Shown: positions 11,961 through 24,582 of the stretch, one piece after another
Layout of the letters: each line of letters opens with the position of its first letter
Position numbering within the stretch: position 1 is the first letter of the stretch
Source: Aldrovandia affinis
Taxonomy: Eukaryota > Chordata > Actinopteri > Notacanthiformes > Halosauridae
Assembly: GCA_029706075.1 (NCBI GenBank)
Contig: JAINUG010000215.1
Coordinates: 1,046,501 to 1,110,500 of the forward strand
Reading direction: 5' to 3'
DNA length: 64,000 nt
Notes under the pieces: model-generated
Told to the model about the DNA's origin: nothing
Databases searched by the model: none
Seen by the model: only the letters and a program-made list of their open reading frames with translations
Position numbers and translations under genes: made by a program

Positions 11961-12500
11961 CCCCGACTGTATCACATTGTCCTGTCTGGCATGGGAAAAG
12001 CTGGTGCGTAACACAAGGTGAACTTAAATAGCCCCAGAGGGATGGAGGAAAAGAAAAAAATTGTTTGCAATTAATTATATGGAATTTAGCCACGTCTTAA
12101 TTACTGGTATGGCAGCTTACTTCATATAATGCCCCTTTAATGATATAATCATGACCGTAGAGGTTTGGCTCGGGAGCTGTTGTGTGGGGACATGTGTTAA
12201 CACCTCAGAGACTGTACAGAGAGGAAATCAGATCGGACCATGTGAGCAGCTGTAAAAGTGCAGGGAAAATATTCTCATAAATACTCTAATAAATGGAATA
12301 CATTGAAGCATGTTAGTTTCCTTACAGTTGCAATGTGTGTTAAACTAAGAGAACCACTTGACCATTCTTGAGCATCTGTCCAGTGCTGGCGCAGCGCCGA
12401 TTCATTCATTTTTATAGCATATCATATGGGTCCACAGGCAGTCCGTCCAGATGAAAAAATATCCTCAGCATTCTGTGTTTCTGTTTGGCTCAGTGTTTCT
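11961..12500. other. Unassigned sequence
   Basis: No recognisable gene, repeat or exon signal is present. Confidence 0.5.
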
Positions 12501-12605
12501 GTGTGGCTCAGTAGGTACAGCATGGTGTTGACAACATTTAGGCTGTGGGTTCAATTCCCATTGGCACCACATACAAACGTCTGCTAAATGACATATATTA
12601 TGACA
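12501..12605 (+). mobile_element. tRNA-derived SINE (short copy)
   Basis: The head TGTGGCTCAGTAGGTACAGC resembles a tRNA A-box region. The B box, GGGTTCAATTCCCA, lies about 45 bp downstream. The end, CGTCTGCTAAATGACAT, is the LINE-type tail but lacks the GGATA hairpin. A Tc1 element begins immediately downstream. Confidence 0.8.
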
Positions 12606-12607
12606 TA

Positions 12608-13806
12608 CACTCAATGGCCACTTTATTAGGTGCACCTGTACACCTGCTCATTAATGCAATTATCTAATCAGCCAATCATGTGGCAGCAACTCAATGCATA
12701 AAAGCATGCAGACATGGTCAAGAGGTTCAGTTGTTGTTCAGACCAAAAATGGGGAATAAATGTGATCTAAGTGACTTTGACCGTGGAATGATTGTTGGTG
12801 CCAGACGGGGTGGTGTGAGTATTTCAGAAACTGCTGATCTCATGGGATTTTCATGCACAACAGTCTCTAGAGTTTATAGAGACTGGTGCGAAAAACAAAA
12901 AACATCCAGTGAGCGGCATTTCTGTGGGTGAAAACACCTTGTTAATGAGAGAGGTGAGAGGAGAATGGCCGGACTGGTTCAAGCTGCCAGGAAGGCGACA
13001 GTAACTCAAATAACCATGCATTACAACAGTGGTATGCAGAAGGGCATCTCTGAATGCACAACACATCAAACTTGAAGTGGATGGGCTACAGCAGCAGAAG
13101 ACCACACCGGGTTCCACTCCTGTCAGCTAAGAACAGGAAAGTGAGGCTACAGTGGGCACAGGCTCACCAAAACTGGACAGTTGAAGATTGGAAAAACATC
13201 GCCTGGTTTGACAAATCTAAATTTCTGATGTGACATGCAGATGGTAGGGTCAGAATTAGGCGTAAACAACATGCATCCATGCATCCATCCTGCCTTATGT
13301 CAATGGTTCAGGCTGGTGGTGGTGGTCTAATGGTGTGGGGAATGTTTTCTTGGCACACATTACGCCCCTTAATACCAATTGAGCATCATTTAAATGCCAC
13401 AGCCTGCCTGAGTCTTGTTGCTGACCATGTGCATCCATTTATGGCCACAGTCTACCCATCTTCTAATGGCTATTCCAGGATAATGCGCCATGTCACAAAG
13501 CACACGTCATCTCAAGCTGGTTCCATGAACATGACAACGGGTTCAGTGTACTCCAATGGCCTCCACAGTCACCAGATCTCAATCCAATAGAGCACCTTTG
13601 GGATGTGGTGGAACGAGAGATTTGCAACATGAATATGCAGCCGACAAATCTGCAGCAACTGCGTGATGCTATCATGTCAACATGGACCAGAATCTCTGAG
13701 GAATGTTTCCAGCACCTTGTTGAATCCATGCCACAAAGAATTCAGGCTGTTCTGGGGGTCCTACCCAGTACTAGAAAAGTGTACCTAATAAAGTGGACAC
13801 TGAGTG
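12608..13806 (+). mobile_element. Tc1/mariner element, near full length
   Basis: The element is 1199 bp, bounded by TA duplications at 12606-12607 and 13807-13808. The left terminus is CACTCAATGGCCACTTTATT. The right end is its imperfect inverse (AATAAAGTGGACACTGAGTG). It carries a broken transposase gene on the plus strand. A second, partial copy of the same family lies at 47.0-48.0 kb on the minus strand. Confidence 0.93.
12749..13790 (+). pseudogene. Tc1-type transposase, inactivated
   Basis: The product would be a DD34E Tc1 transposase, a nuclear DNA-binding and cut-and-paste enzyme. The start MGNKCDLSDFDRGMIVGARR begins the bipartite helix-turn-helix region. An in-frame TGA follows the HFCG motif near 12930. 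The central core shows AWFDKS (first catalytic Asp), and the frame is then broken several times. The QDNAPCHK block sits near 13473 in a shifted frame. Further on come SPDLNPIEHLWDV, with the catalytic Glu, and the C-terminal VESMPQRIQAV. All catalytic blocks can be found, but the gene needs several repairs, so this copy cannot mobilise itself. Confidence 0.92.
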
Positions 13807-13808
13807 TA

Positions 13809-15890
13809 TATTATATAGAGTATTTCTGTTCTTAAACTTGCCTGGTTTGGGAAAAAATATCTTTGTCGAGTAATGTGACACTTGTTTATGGGTTTCAACT
13901 AATAGTATTTTCTTTTCAATTTATTTTGTGTTTCATTTCACATGGCTTCAATCCATTCCTGCTCACACTCCAACACAGTCATACTGGCTCCATAAACGCT
14001 CTCGTAGGCCTTAGCAGAACGGTGGGCCTGCGGGAGCTGGTAGCTTTAACGGGTTGGTTTTTGAGTTTCAGTGGGCGCTCCAGTATCGGGGGGCTCTGTG
14101 GCCTTTAACGTTCAGTGATGCAGAAGGGCACCCCCGGGACAAATCGTCCTGGTGAAATGTGCCACATGGCGCTGCATTTCGACAACGTCGCCGCGAGTCT
14201 CTGTCACTCGCAAAAAAAAGTTGACAAAAGTTTGCTCCGAGCCCCTTGTCTCTGAAACACTGCGGGTTTTCCTTTTTTCCTGTTGGCACAAAAGCAAACG
14301 AAAAAAAAAAAAAAAAAAAAAACGCTTAGGCGTTCTAAAGGAATTCTGTGCTCCGCTTCCATTAAAAACTTTCAACTGGCCCTTTTGTCTGATTAATACC
14401 TTCAAGTCTTTCACAACCCCCGCCCCCCCCCTCCCCAAAAGCCATTCCCCTCATTATACACTAAGCTTCCACTCTACTTCCAAAGATTAGGCAAATGAGA
14501 TCCTGAGCGCAGTCTATCCAGACCCTCTTCTATTCAGCTTGCCGCTTTCAGCACAAAAAATGTGGGAGCAGAAGAATAATAGCAATATGGTTGTTTGTCC
14601 CCTCAAGAATAAAAAATAAGAACAAGATTTTCTCTTTCTCAAGGAAGTGACACTTTTTTTCAATAACGCAAAAGAATGCCAGTCTGAGGTGTCAGGCCAG
14701 CAGCAGATGGCCCACGTTCAGCCTTGAACTGTACTAACAGACCTTTAAAAACACAAGAAATCGCCTTCTATGAATAACAGTACACCATCTGAGGAAAAGT
14801 AGTGCACCATCCCTTTAAATTAAATTAGTATTCCATTATATACGATAGTGCTCCAGTCAAAATGGGTCAAAATCCACAGTGTACAATATATAACCTATAA
14901 AATTACATATCACCATAGATGAGAAATTGGATATATATCTACCAAGACCCCAACCCCCTGGAACTGGAAGTACGGATTGTATTTGATCAAATTATAATTA
15001 GTTGTAAAATCTATTTAAAACATTTAAATTAAAAAGCAATGAGACATTCTAACTTGCATTTCTCACATTTGGAGCAAAGCTAATTACTGGCAAACCACTG
15101 GGGAATGGTCGTCTAAAATCGCTGATGTCAGTAACAGTGCATCATATAGGATGCGTCTCACACAGGGATTTAATTTACTGCTCTCAGGTGTCACTGGCCA
15201 AGGAGCTGTGAATTAAGAGCTCAGGCTGTCATAGAAAGGAAACGAGTGCGTTTAGTCTGAGACTCTTCACTCTTCCACTAATCTCTACATTATACAGATC
15301 CATTCAATTTACTCTCATCTGGGTGCACAATCAGGCCATCCAGGTGAAATACAAATTAGTTGACAGCATTTCTTAAAAAGCAGCATTTCTTATTTTAAGC
15401 TCACTTTCCTTTAAGTGATGGGTTAGTGAGGCTTTGTGAACCCCAAAACCGGTAAAGCGATCAGGTGCTGTGGATTGCTCAAGTGCCTTGGACCAATCAG
15501 TGTTCCTGGATTCAATGAACATCCTTCACACTTTGTAAAAAAAAATCCAAGTGTTCATTTTCCTTTTCCTTTATTTTCCACAAAACATTTTGTTGAGTTA
15601 ATTTTGGTCATCACTGAACTGAGCTGTGTTTCTGAAGAAAAGACACTTGTATTTATTTGTAAGTCAAAGTTAAGGACAATGTTCATTGAGGTCAGGCCAT
15701 GGTGTTTTGTGTGAAGGGGAAGAGAAAAGGCTTTTGACTGGTTCGCACGGATCAGTGACTGACAGCAGATGGTGGTCCCTACGGGCTGGCCTCGGTCTGA
15801 TGGTTTTTGTGAGAGGTGTTGGGGGGGTCAGGGGCCAGGGGCCTGCATGTTGGCCTGACACTCATATGTCCACTCAGAGTGACTACCCCC
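13809..15890. other. Unassigned sequence with a GC-richer patch
   Basis: Around 13980-14450 CG dinucleotides are common, and a run of about 20 A lies at 14300-14322. Frames of 103-112 codons cross this patch on both strands but have no recognisable domains. The rest is AT-rich with no repeats I can name. Confidence 0.45.
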
Positions 15891-16490
15891 CACTCCTTGT
15901 GGCTGTAAACACTGTCACTAGCCCAGCGAACACCCCCCCCTCCCCACCCACCCACTCCCTATGGCTGTCAAACGGTCACTAGCCTAGCGACCACCCCCCC
16001 CACTCCCTGTGGCTGTCACACGGTCACTAGCCCAGCGACCACCACTCCCTGTAGCTGTCACACGGTCACTAGCCTAGGGACCACCCCACCCCCCACTCCC
16101 TGTGGCTGTCACACTGTCACTAGCGTAGCGACCACCCCCCCCCCCCACTCCCTGTGGCTGTCACACTGTCACTAGTGTAGCGACCACCCCACCCCCCGCA
16201 CTCCCTGTGGCTGTCACACTTTCACTAGCCTAGCGACCCCCACTCCCTGTGGCTGTCACACGGTCACTAGCCTAGCGACCACCCCCCCCCCACTCCCTGT
16301 GGCTGTCACACTTTCACTAGCCTAGCGACCACCCCACCCCCCCCACTCCCTGTGGCTGTCACACGGTCACTAGCCTACCGACCACCCCCCCCCCACTCCC
16401 TGTGGCTGTCACACGGTCACTAGCCTAGCGACCACTCCACCCCCTCCCCTCCCTGTAGCTGTCACACTTTCACTAGCCTAGCTGTCCAAA
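15885..16490. repeat. About 45-55 bp C-rich minisatellite
   Basis: Around a dozen units contain CACTCCCTGTGGCTGTCACA, CGGTCACTAGCCTAGCGACC and then a run of 5-12 C. Units differ mainly in C-run length and in single bases such as ACGG/ACTT and CCTA/GTGTA. The C runs make the unit length variable. Confidence 0.95.
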
Positions 16491-18094
16491 CATCCGAAGA
16501 ACAGAACTGGTGAAGCAGCAGACCAGGGAGATGAGAGCAGCACGTGTATTATGCACACTTAAACAAGTTCAAATGAAAAGCCTCTCGCTGTTAACATTAC
16601 CATGGTGTCACAGAGAGTATATGAGCAATGATGGGCTGTAGCATCATTTCTGGACGAGAGCATATCCGGGTTCATATGGGTTCAACCCTCACAAACCTAA
16701 ACCCATCTTAATATCAAATCAGAATCAAAGCCCCAAAAAAGTTTTAAGTGAGAAGTTAAAGGTTTTGATCAAAGGCCGAAAAGACAGGAAATTCAAATGA
16801 GCATCAAAACCTTTCATTTCACATATGCGCTAACAAGGATTTCCTTTCATTTCCTTCCTTTCTGCCACGTTCTGTAATGAGCTCAAACTACGTGAGTACT
16901 GCTTGAGTTTGTGGCAAGTTCTTTTGATCAGCATCTACAAAATGTCCAGTAAAAAACCTCTCAAGACTTCACTAACATATGATTAACTGGGTGGTGTGAG
17001 CTTTATATATCTATAATGTGCACAATATACGTATCTCTCTCTCGCGATTGTGTTGTGTGTGTGTGTTCGTATGTTGTCTGGGGGGTTAAGACCAGAGCAC
17101 AAGACAAATTTCCAATGCAACAGGTGAAGTTGTATTGTATAATACAAAATAACTTTACTTTTCCATCTGTTGCAATGGATTATGTATTATTGTATTTGGG
17201 GTCACCTCGTAAAGGTTAGTGGAAAATATGAATATATTAAATCTTTTCATCTGCCTTGACCTGTCAACTTCAATCTCTTAGCTGGGGGCCCTTTCAGTCT
17301 CTTAGTTGGGGGTGCTGGGGGCTGTGAGGAGGTTCGCACCTGGGTCCAGTGGGTCCTAGCTCCACCACTGATGGCAGACCATAGACATATTTCTATGCGG
17401 GGAGTGCGGGGAGCCTGAGCAGACTGCCGACCACATTACCACCGCCTGTCCCCTGCATAGACCACCTTCGGAGGAGGGCCTCTTCCGAGTGGGACCTGAG
17501 ATGAGGGCGTGGCTGCACGACACGGAGCTGGACATATGATGACGATACACGAAAGGAGACATATTTCCATTCACCCATATTATGATCTGTGATGGCACCC
17601 CTACCATACTGTACACATGAGGTGAGGATTATTACAAGTTGTTATACCCTGGAACAAGGTGTAAGTGAGCGAGTCTGCAAAGCGAATGAATAATGGTCTC
17701 AGTCTTGTGGAAGTAGCAGTTAGCGATCTCCCGGAAAGATAAATTATGAATGCTGTGCTTTTTGGAATCGGTGGCTCTGAGGCACGTGCAGAGTTCACAC
17801 AGTGAGTGTCATGGAGCGAGCACACAGCCACCGTCTCAATCCGAGTCTGCCCGCACTCACGGCGTAAACTGCGTGTCAGCCACGCGTCGATGTAGTGCTG
17901 CAAGCCGCACCGGTTCCGTCAGCATCATATCGAGGCTTGGTTACGGTTCTGTGTTCCTAGCAGCACTCAAAGTCGGCAGTGGAATAGCGTCAACAATTTA
18001 ATGTTTTGTAGAAGATTGTTGATCAATTGAATACTTTGCGAGAGACCGTTTTTCCTTGTTGGTTAATTTGATAATATTCTGTTAACTCATGTAG
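16491..18094. other. Unassigned sequence
   Basis: No recognised gene or repeat. Small frames of 60-100 codons lie around 17.0-18.0 kb, including a GC-richer part at 17400-17540, none of a known family. Confidence 0.45.
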
Positions 18095-18096
18095 TA

Positions 18097-19384
18097 GGGG
18101 AGAGCGGGGTTGGTTGGCACAGGGGTTGGTTGGCACACAGGTCATCACCAGCCCCCCAAGGGGCAATGTCACAAAAATTTAACATTAAAATGTTTGCTCT
18201 CTTTACCTGCACTCATTCATCTGTCAAAAACATTTGAAGGTCACTAAGTGTTGAGGTGAGCACAACTTTGACATTTTGTATGGTCAAAATTAAAAAATGG
18301 TCCCCCCACTAAATATATTATAAAACTGTGTTAGATAGAGATATTGACATTATATTATTTTTAGTTAATAGAGAGAGGAATCAGCTACATTTTGATAGAA
18401 GATTTGAAAGGTTGTGATGAGTCATGCTAGCTAGCTGACATCATATTAGCACAGAGATGTGTCCTAATGAGAGTGGGGTTGGTTGGCACACTGACTTTGG
18501 GGTTGGTTGGCACATGTGTCAATGGTGTGCCTGGACCAAGTGGTCTCTCTGCTGGCACTGGGAGAGGTCTCCCCACCCCACAGGAGCTGCAGCCTTTCCC
18601 TAGGAAGGTTGGTGGTGCTGTCAGGAGGAAAACCGCCATCCTGACAGACAAACCAGTCAAAAGAGATCTGGAGGAGCAAAAGGCTAACACTAAAAATAGG
18701 CTCTTTGAGTTGAGTGAGAGTTGAGTTGCCTTTATTATCATTCCAACCACATACAGGTACATAGAGGAACGAGATTGCGATTCGATACTAAACAGTTCAA
18801 ACTAGCGTGAACACTGTTTTTAATCTTTAAAGCCGCTGCATCTATGTTTCGTGCGAAACGGTGCGCCACTCTACCCAACGGTCGTATCGCACGACTGGCC
18901 GTGGCGCCTTTTAAATTATTACGTTTATAATTGTTACAAAATTATTCAGTGTTATATTTTTATTTGTTGTTCTTATAAAGTCCAAAGACATAATTAATGA
19001 AACATTATTAGTGAACTGATAAAAAAAAAAATTGGTTAAAAAATGGGCAGATATTATATTGAATGTTTATATTTTCTGGTTCTGGTTCAAATTGTTTCTA
19101 TTTGTTGCTTCATTCTTTGTACTGATAGCATTTTAACATTGTGCCAACCAACCCCAAAGCGTGTGCCAACCAACCCCGTGTTGGGGCTGGTTGGCACAAG
19201 TGCACAACATGACTTTAATCACGAATCACGTAATTGAAGAAAATATTTGTTGACATTGAAATATATGTATTTATAGCTGAGACCTTCACCTTTCATTTGC
19301 TACTAGTTAGAATATCCTCACATAAAATATGCCAGAGAAATACGGCAGAGTGTGAAAAGTGTGCCAACCAACCCCGCTCTCCCC
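18097..19384 (+). mobile_element. Pogo-like DNA transposon, internally degraded
   Basis: The element is 1288 bp between TA duplications (18095-18096 and 19385-19386). The terminal inverted repeat GGGGAGAGCGGGGTTGGTTG is exact over at least 20 bp and extends into GCACA. Extra copies of GGGGTTGGTTGGCACA lie at about 18123, 18477 and 18500, with inverted copies near 19140-19200. This arrangement could supply repeated transposase-binding sites. The inside holds a C-terminal transposase remnant and, near 18720-18790, a possible unrelated insertion. TA targeting and the protein remnant fit the IS630-Tc1-mariner group, pogo branch. Confidence 0.8.
18467..18724 (+). pseudogene. Pogo-like transposase C-terminal remnant
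   Basis: An 85-codon frame contains LQPFPRKVGGAVRRKTAILT followed by DKPVKRDLEE. The pattern of PxPK, then a basic stretch, then ILTDTPEK and an acidic tail is what I know from the C-terminus of pogo/Tigger-like transposases, after the DDE catalytic domain. The DNA-binding and catalytic regions are missing, and the frame's first codons simply translate the terminal-repeat motif (GLVGT repeats). It is a non-functional remnant. Confidence 0.6.
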
Positions 19385-19386
19385 TA

Positions 19387-21590
19387 CGTGGAAAAGTTCG
19401 CGCTCAAGTAGCCAAGCCGAGGTGCTAGCAAAATAACGCATGTAGGTCTGATGAAAGGAGCAACGCTCGCTTGCAGGGAAATGTATGTTGAACAACATCT
19501 GCCTAGAGATTATGATGTTCATTCTTCTGTTCACAACATCAAACACTTTGAACTAGGCAACACGCGCAATAGCAGATTGAAGGAAAATAAATCTGTGCAT
19601 TTTCATCAGCGATGAGTCTATGCTGTTTTAATGCTGTGCAGAATCTCTGCTGTTTTAATACTGTGCAGAATGTCTTGCCGAAAAGACTGAAAGCAACAGT
19701 TGCAATTCAGCCTCCTATATTTCCTGCACAATCGGGGGCTCAGCGCGTGCACTTCAACATCATTTGCCCAGAGTTTCTGTTGTGTATTTTCTAAATCACC
19801 CCACCCCTTCCACAAAGTCAGATGGAGGGTTTTGTTTATTTTGTGCCATGACAATACGAGGAAGGCTTGCTGTGCTTCATCGGCATACGGATGATGTGCT
19901 GCTTACGTGACATGTGTCATGTAGATCCGCCTTCAGAGCCAGACACTCCCACCCTCTGGTTTGCGGTTAAGCATACCGTATGCGCAGTCAAAAAGATCTC
20001 AGCTTCAGGACTCTCAGAACAGCGGCAGTAGCCTCCCCCGCCCCTCACGATTTTTTTAAATTAGACATTTCACTCACAGGATGACTAAATCGCATTTCTT
20101 TGCAAGCCAATTAAAGTCATTTTAGAGCTTCTAATAGTTTAGCACAATGGCACCAAGAGAACCAAGGATGGCTTTTTCGAGGATTGAGCTCCTCTGAGCC
20201 TTTCCTTCTGACACTGGTACAATTATGGGATAAATTGCTTCCTCTGCATTAAAATGAATCTGCTAATTGCATATGTCAGCAATAGCGCCCCCCACTTGTC
20301 TCTTACTTGTCCCCAAAACAAATGTCCCCGTTCTCTAGTCCATGCATAATTAAACCACATTCCTAGGTGAAGTCCCAGCATGTATGTACTGAATGTTCAT
20401 ATCGCAGCACTTTGATATCCCTGCATGCATCTCAGCTCATTCTTCATGTACGCAATTTTTCACGCTGTGGTTTTTCATACGTCTGTCTACACATGTTCAG
20501 AATCTTGTGGGTTGCTTTGAAAAGTCTGCTCAAATTATGTAGATGGAAAGTATCCAGCACAGTGAGTGACATGCCTTTATTTTCACACCGTGCAATCACT
20601 TAGTGTACAACGAATTCCATAAGTACCGAACTACAGATTGAATTAACTGATACAATCCAAAATTTTCAAGAACACATATTTTCCAAAATTCTGATGCATT
20701 GCTATTTTGACTTACATTTTCACTTTGAGGGAAAGCATTTTGTCGTGGAATCACTCGAATGAAGAATATACATTCCCTACTAATGTGACAGGTTCTGAAA
20801 ATCCTGCCACCATCTTAGTTTAATAGTTGCATGATACACTTTGCTTGTGCCATTGCTAAAAAATAGATTTTGATTTACTTAATTAATTAATTAATTTCAA
20901 ACTCAGTTCAAAACAACATCAGAATATTGGCAGAAATGATCACAGTTGAGAGTAATGGTGTGTAGTGTGGATATGTACCATTGAGGGGAACAAATCTAAT
21001 CCCGAATCATGTCAAAAAACCAAAAGGCTCATGCATGAACATACAGACATAATTTCACGTTGATTGAGCCATCTGAACACTTTCACTGTTATCGTAGGTC
21101 ACAAAAACATTCATAAATCTATCATTCAGAGATAAAAACAAAAAACTGCAGTCAGATTTCAGGTGTCTCTCTATAACTGCATTCTAACAATGAACATCCC
21201 TGCCTTGATAAAGCCGACTACGGTTAATGCACACACAGTGGAGTGCCAGAGGCAGGGCTGCGGTCAACTGCATTTAATTTCAGTCAATTCAGGAAATGAA
21301 TTGAAATGAATGAATGCATTGGACAATCTGCATAGAACATTACGGGCATTTTTCAATTAATGTCCTGGCTTTCATTTAATTGACTGAATTGAAATGCAAT
21401 TAATCCCAACCCTGGTCAGAATCTCCAGATCTTCCCCCATTCCAGAAGCTCTCACACTCAAGTTTCCCAGAAAAGTGGATTTGTTTTGATCCCTTACATA
21501 AGTGAAAGTAAATTACCCATCTCACCCCAACAACTGACTCATTTGAAAAAGGGGGCGTGCTTAAATGCAGTGGGAGTTGTAGTATATGTA
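19387..21590. other. Unassigned sequence, partly conserved-element-like
   Basis: No gene or repeat family is seen apart from a short TTAA run at 20878-20896. The block around 20050-20290 is free of simple repeats and rich in homeodomain-type ATTA/TAAT cores. Its look suggests conserved non-coding DNA, but this cannot be tested here. Confidence 0.4.
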
Positions 21591-21807
21591 GGGCGGCATG
21601 TAGTATAATGGTTAGGGAACTGGACTTGCAGGTTCAATCCCCAGGTGGGACACATCTGCCGTTGTACCCTTGAGCAAGGTACTTAACCTGAATTGCTTCA
21701 GTAAAATATCCAGCTGTATAAATGGATTGTATGTTAAGAAATGTAAACTGTGTAAGTCGCTCTGGATAAGAGCGTCTGCTAAATGCCTAAAATGTAAAAT
21801 GTAAAAA
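21591..21807 (+). mobile_element. tRNA-derived SINE with LINE-type tail, most intact copy
   Basis: The order is a tRNA-like head with A box (TAGTATAATGGTTAGGGAAC) and B box (GGTTCAATCCCCAG), a body with CCCTTGAGCAAGGTACTTAA and CCAGCTGTATAAATGGATTG, then a 3' tail. The tail holds a perfect 6-bp stem with a GGATA loop (CGCTCTGGATAAGAGCG, 21758-21774), then CTGCTAAATGCC and an AATGTAA repeat. The tail matches the L2-clade LINE ends in this window, so the SINE probably used the L2 reverse transcriptase. Confidence 0.92.
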
Positions 21808-24579
21808 TGAGTTGTACGGTGTGAGGTTCCTCTATGAAATACTCAGGAGCGTCTGGCTCCCATGGCAGCTGGGCTGTATGTCGACAGGCACGCTTTCTCC
21901 GAAGATGCACCAGACATTCCGATGTGAGATTCATCATGGAGCTCTCTCACCCAGTCTCTAAGACACAGTTCCATATTACAGGCAAATCTTGCATAAACCA
22001 TAAGCATCACATTAATATGTACAGCCTAGTCGGGGAGGTCTCTTGCTGTTCTCCGCAGCGCAAACATTGTGACTGCACGTATGCGTTTGTGTGTTTGAGG
22101 CTGTTTGTCATATCGGCCAGAGATTACGGGATGCAAACCTAATCCCCAGATTTAAAAATTCAAGATGTATATATATTTATATATAAATTAAATTGAAAGC
22201 TGGGTTCAAAAAGCAACAGACATTAACCGACAAAGGATGTGCCACTTCCTGAAGCAAAAGCACAGAAACATTTACATGTTTAACACCTTCAAAATATAAA
22301 TTGTAGCCCATCACCCATGTGGATTTCTTTAATGACATAACCCCCTCCCCCAACTCCATCTGTGCTTGAAATATAGAATGCACCTATACTGCCTGCATTC
22401 TCTCTCTCCCCCTCTCTCTCCCTCCTATTTTAAGGAAAAGTAGGGCAATGAAAGAACAAGCCCTACACACATAATCCTTGTAGGCCATACCACACTCTCT
22501 AGATTAATCTCAGTGGAAACGCTGCTAGTCTCCTGTGGATTTCAGGTCACAATACCAAGGCACAACTTTCAATCTATTTATTTTTATGTTGTTTTGGTAT
22601 TAGTTATTATTGATTTCATCACCGCGTCTGTTCATGCCATATCCCCCGTGGTGATGCTGATGCTGTTGCTGTGGCGATGCTGATGCTGTTGCTGTGTGTG
22701 GGAACCAGTCTAGCTGCTCTGGGGGAACAGGGGTGCACTCCCTTCTATCTGCTGTGTTGGGCAAAGGCTCCAGAGCCTCCTCACCACCACACCAGAGGCC
22801 CAGTCACAGAGAAGCAAACCTATTTGGAAGATTAGCACTGTTATAAGGGAATAATTTCAAAAACAATTATGATAGACGTTTAGGGTATAATATTTTGTCA
22901 GTGTGGAAAGAATCCATTCATATCCAATATTTTGTCATGCGAGAATCATGACAACATGCCACCCACCTCCTTCCCAAGCTTCCCCAGCCATTAATGGCAC
23001 ACATTTCCAACCACCTCCTGTCTGCTCTGGTGCTTGAATCAAATGAGATGTTTATCGTCAACACTGATAAACCTCCAATCCCGCCAAATGCGGTAAAATG
23101 CAGCTGCTTCGAATCGGCGCAGGTTACCGCATCAGGGCCTAGTGCAACACTTGGCAGAGACAAGGCCCCTTCAATGTGTTTTTACTTTATCCTTTCAGCA
23201 CGTATTGAAAACACATTTTTCCCCAAAGGTGTGATAGACTGGTATCTAAACAATATGTGGGAGACGTATCAAAGAGGCATGGCATTCTCGATCTAATATT
23301 CGGCGCGGCGCGGCCGTATTTCAGCACCGCAGTGCTCCTGCATTCAAAGCAGCCAGGTAACGTGCGGCTGCCTGCCAGGAAGAGGTGTCCGTAATGAGCA
23401 CATGAAATCCACTGCTGACAGGGGGAAAGCCTTTCGCTATTTTCGAGTCAGGTTTTTGCTTTCCAATGAAAATATTTGATTGCTGTGCACATACACTGTC
23501 GAGCGTATCTCTCCGGCACACGTGTGTCCATGCTATTTTGTGCAATTCGTTGCGCGTAAAAGAGAAAAGAGTACAAAGCCAAAACCCCGGCCTTCTGGGT
23601 TTACAAATTTCAATTTTAATCAGATTAATCGTGCAGCCCTACTTTAAAGCACAGTGAGCCAATGAAATGCAGCATCGCCCTTTACAGTTGGCTCTCATAG
23701 ACCGCACACCTTGGTAGCGCCACCAGCGCAGGACTCAGCCACCACAAAGGTGACAGCCGCCCGTTGCCATGGCGATCTTCCGTACAATCCTGATCCGATT
23801 GTAATTAAGGGGAAAAACCCATCTGACATTTAGTGGAACGATTGGAGTGACAGTGCTGGGCTGGAACAGCCTGCCCCAGCAGACAATAAGAGAGCTGTGG
23901 GGGGGAGGAGAGGGGGCTGAGCATTGTGAGAGGGACACTGGGGGGCAGTGACTGTCTACGTACCATCGCGGCTTCAACCTCGACATGTTTTGTCAATAAC
24001 TGTAGTGTCCATTTGACTGAAAGTAAGGAATGCTTGCTACAGCTTCCTGGCAGAATGAACCAGAAGAAACAGGAAAGAAATACTTTATTTTCAGATTCAT
24101 AACAAAGTAGCCTATTACCCACATACAACTCAAAGTAAATATGATGCATTTGATGTTGAAATAATTATTCAATAAAATGTACAAATGTATATGGAAAATG
24201 AAAGTTTCCTTTCAACTTTGCTTGGAAAAATGTTCCGCGGGAAAGAAAGAGTTCCGAGCTCTGTGAAAGGCAGGGGACCATCTTCCACCATTCATTCCCT
24301 CCGCCAGACTTTTCTGGCAAATCAAATCATCTGTCCATAGAACAGAGCCCATCTGAGCCTCATATCAAATTGATTACAGGGGGAAAGAAAGAGGAGAAGG
24401 AAGCCAGTTGAATGGCTTCTGTTGGACATGTGCTGTCTTCGTGCAGTGATCCTGAAACGAATCCAGACGATGCCATCTTCCGGAACATGCGATGCACGAC
24501 CCCGCAAGCAGACACGGAGTCTGCTGTCAGATCGGAGCAGATGCGCCATGCCTCCGATAACAGACTAACAAGTGTGCTT
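21808..24579. other. Unassigned sequence
   Basis: No gene recognised. A short direct duplication of GCTGATGCTGTTGCTGTG lies near 22660-22700. A CpG cluster, CGGCGCGGCGCGGCCG, lies near 23301. The frame of 100 codons at 22994-23296 has no domain I can name. Confidence 0.45.
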
Positions 24580-24582
24580 ACG

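Noticed and set aside
11469-12014. 181-codon minus frame rich in Ser-Arg-Ala-Asn
   Set aside because: A minisatellite artefact. Unit lengths are not multiples of three, and frames shift along the array.
18720-18800. Insertion of another retroelement inside the pogo-like element
   Set aside because: The phrase GCCTTTATTATCATTCCAAC resembles a common fish repeat end, but boundaries and target duplication could not be found.
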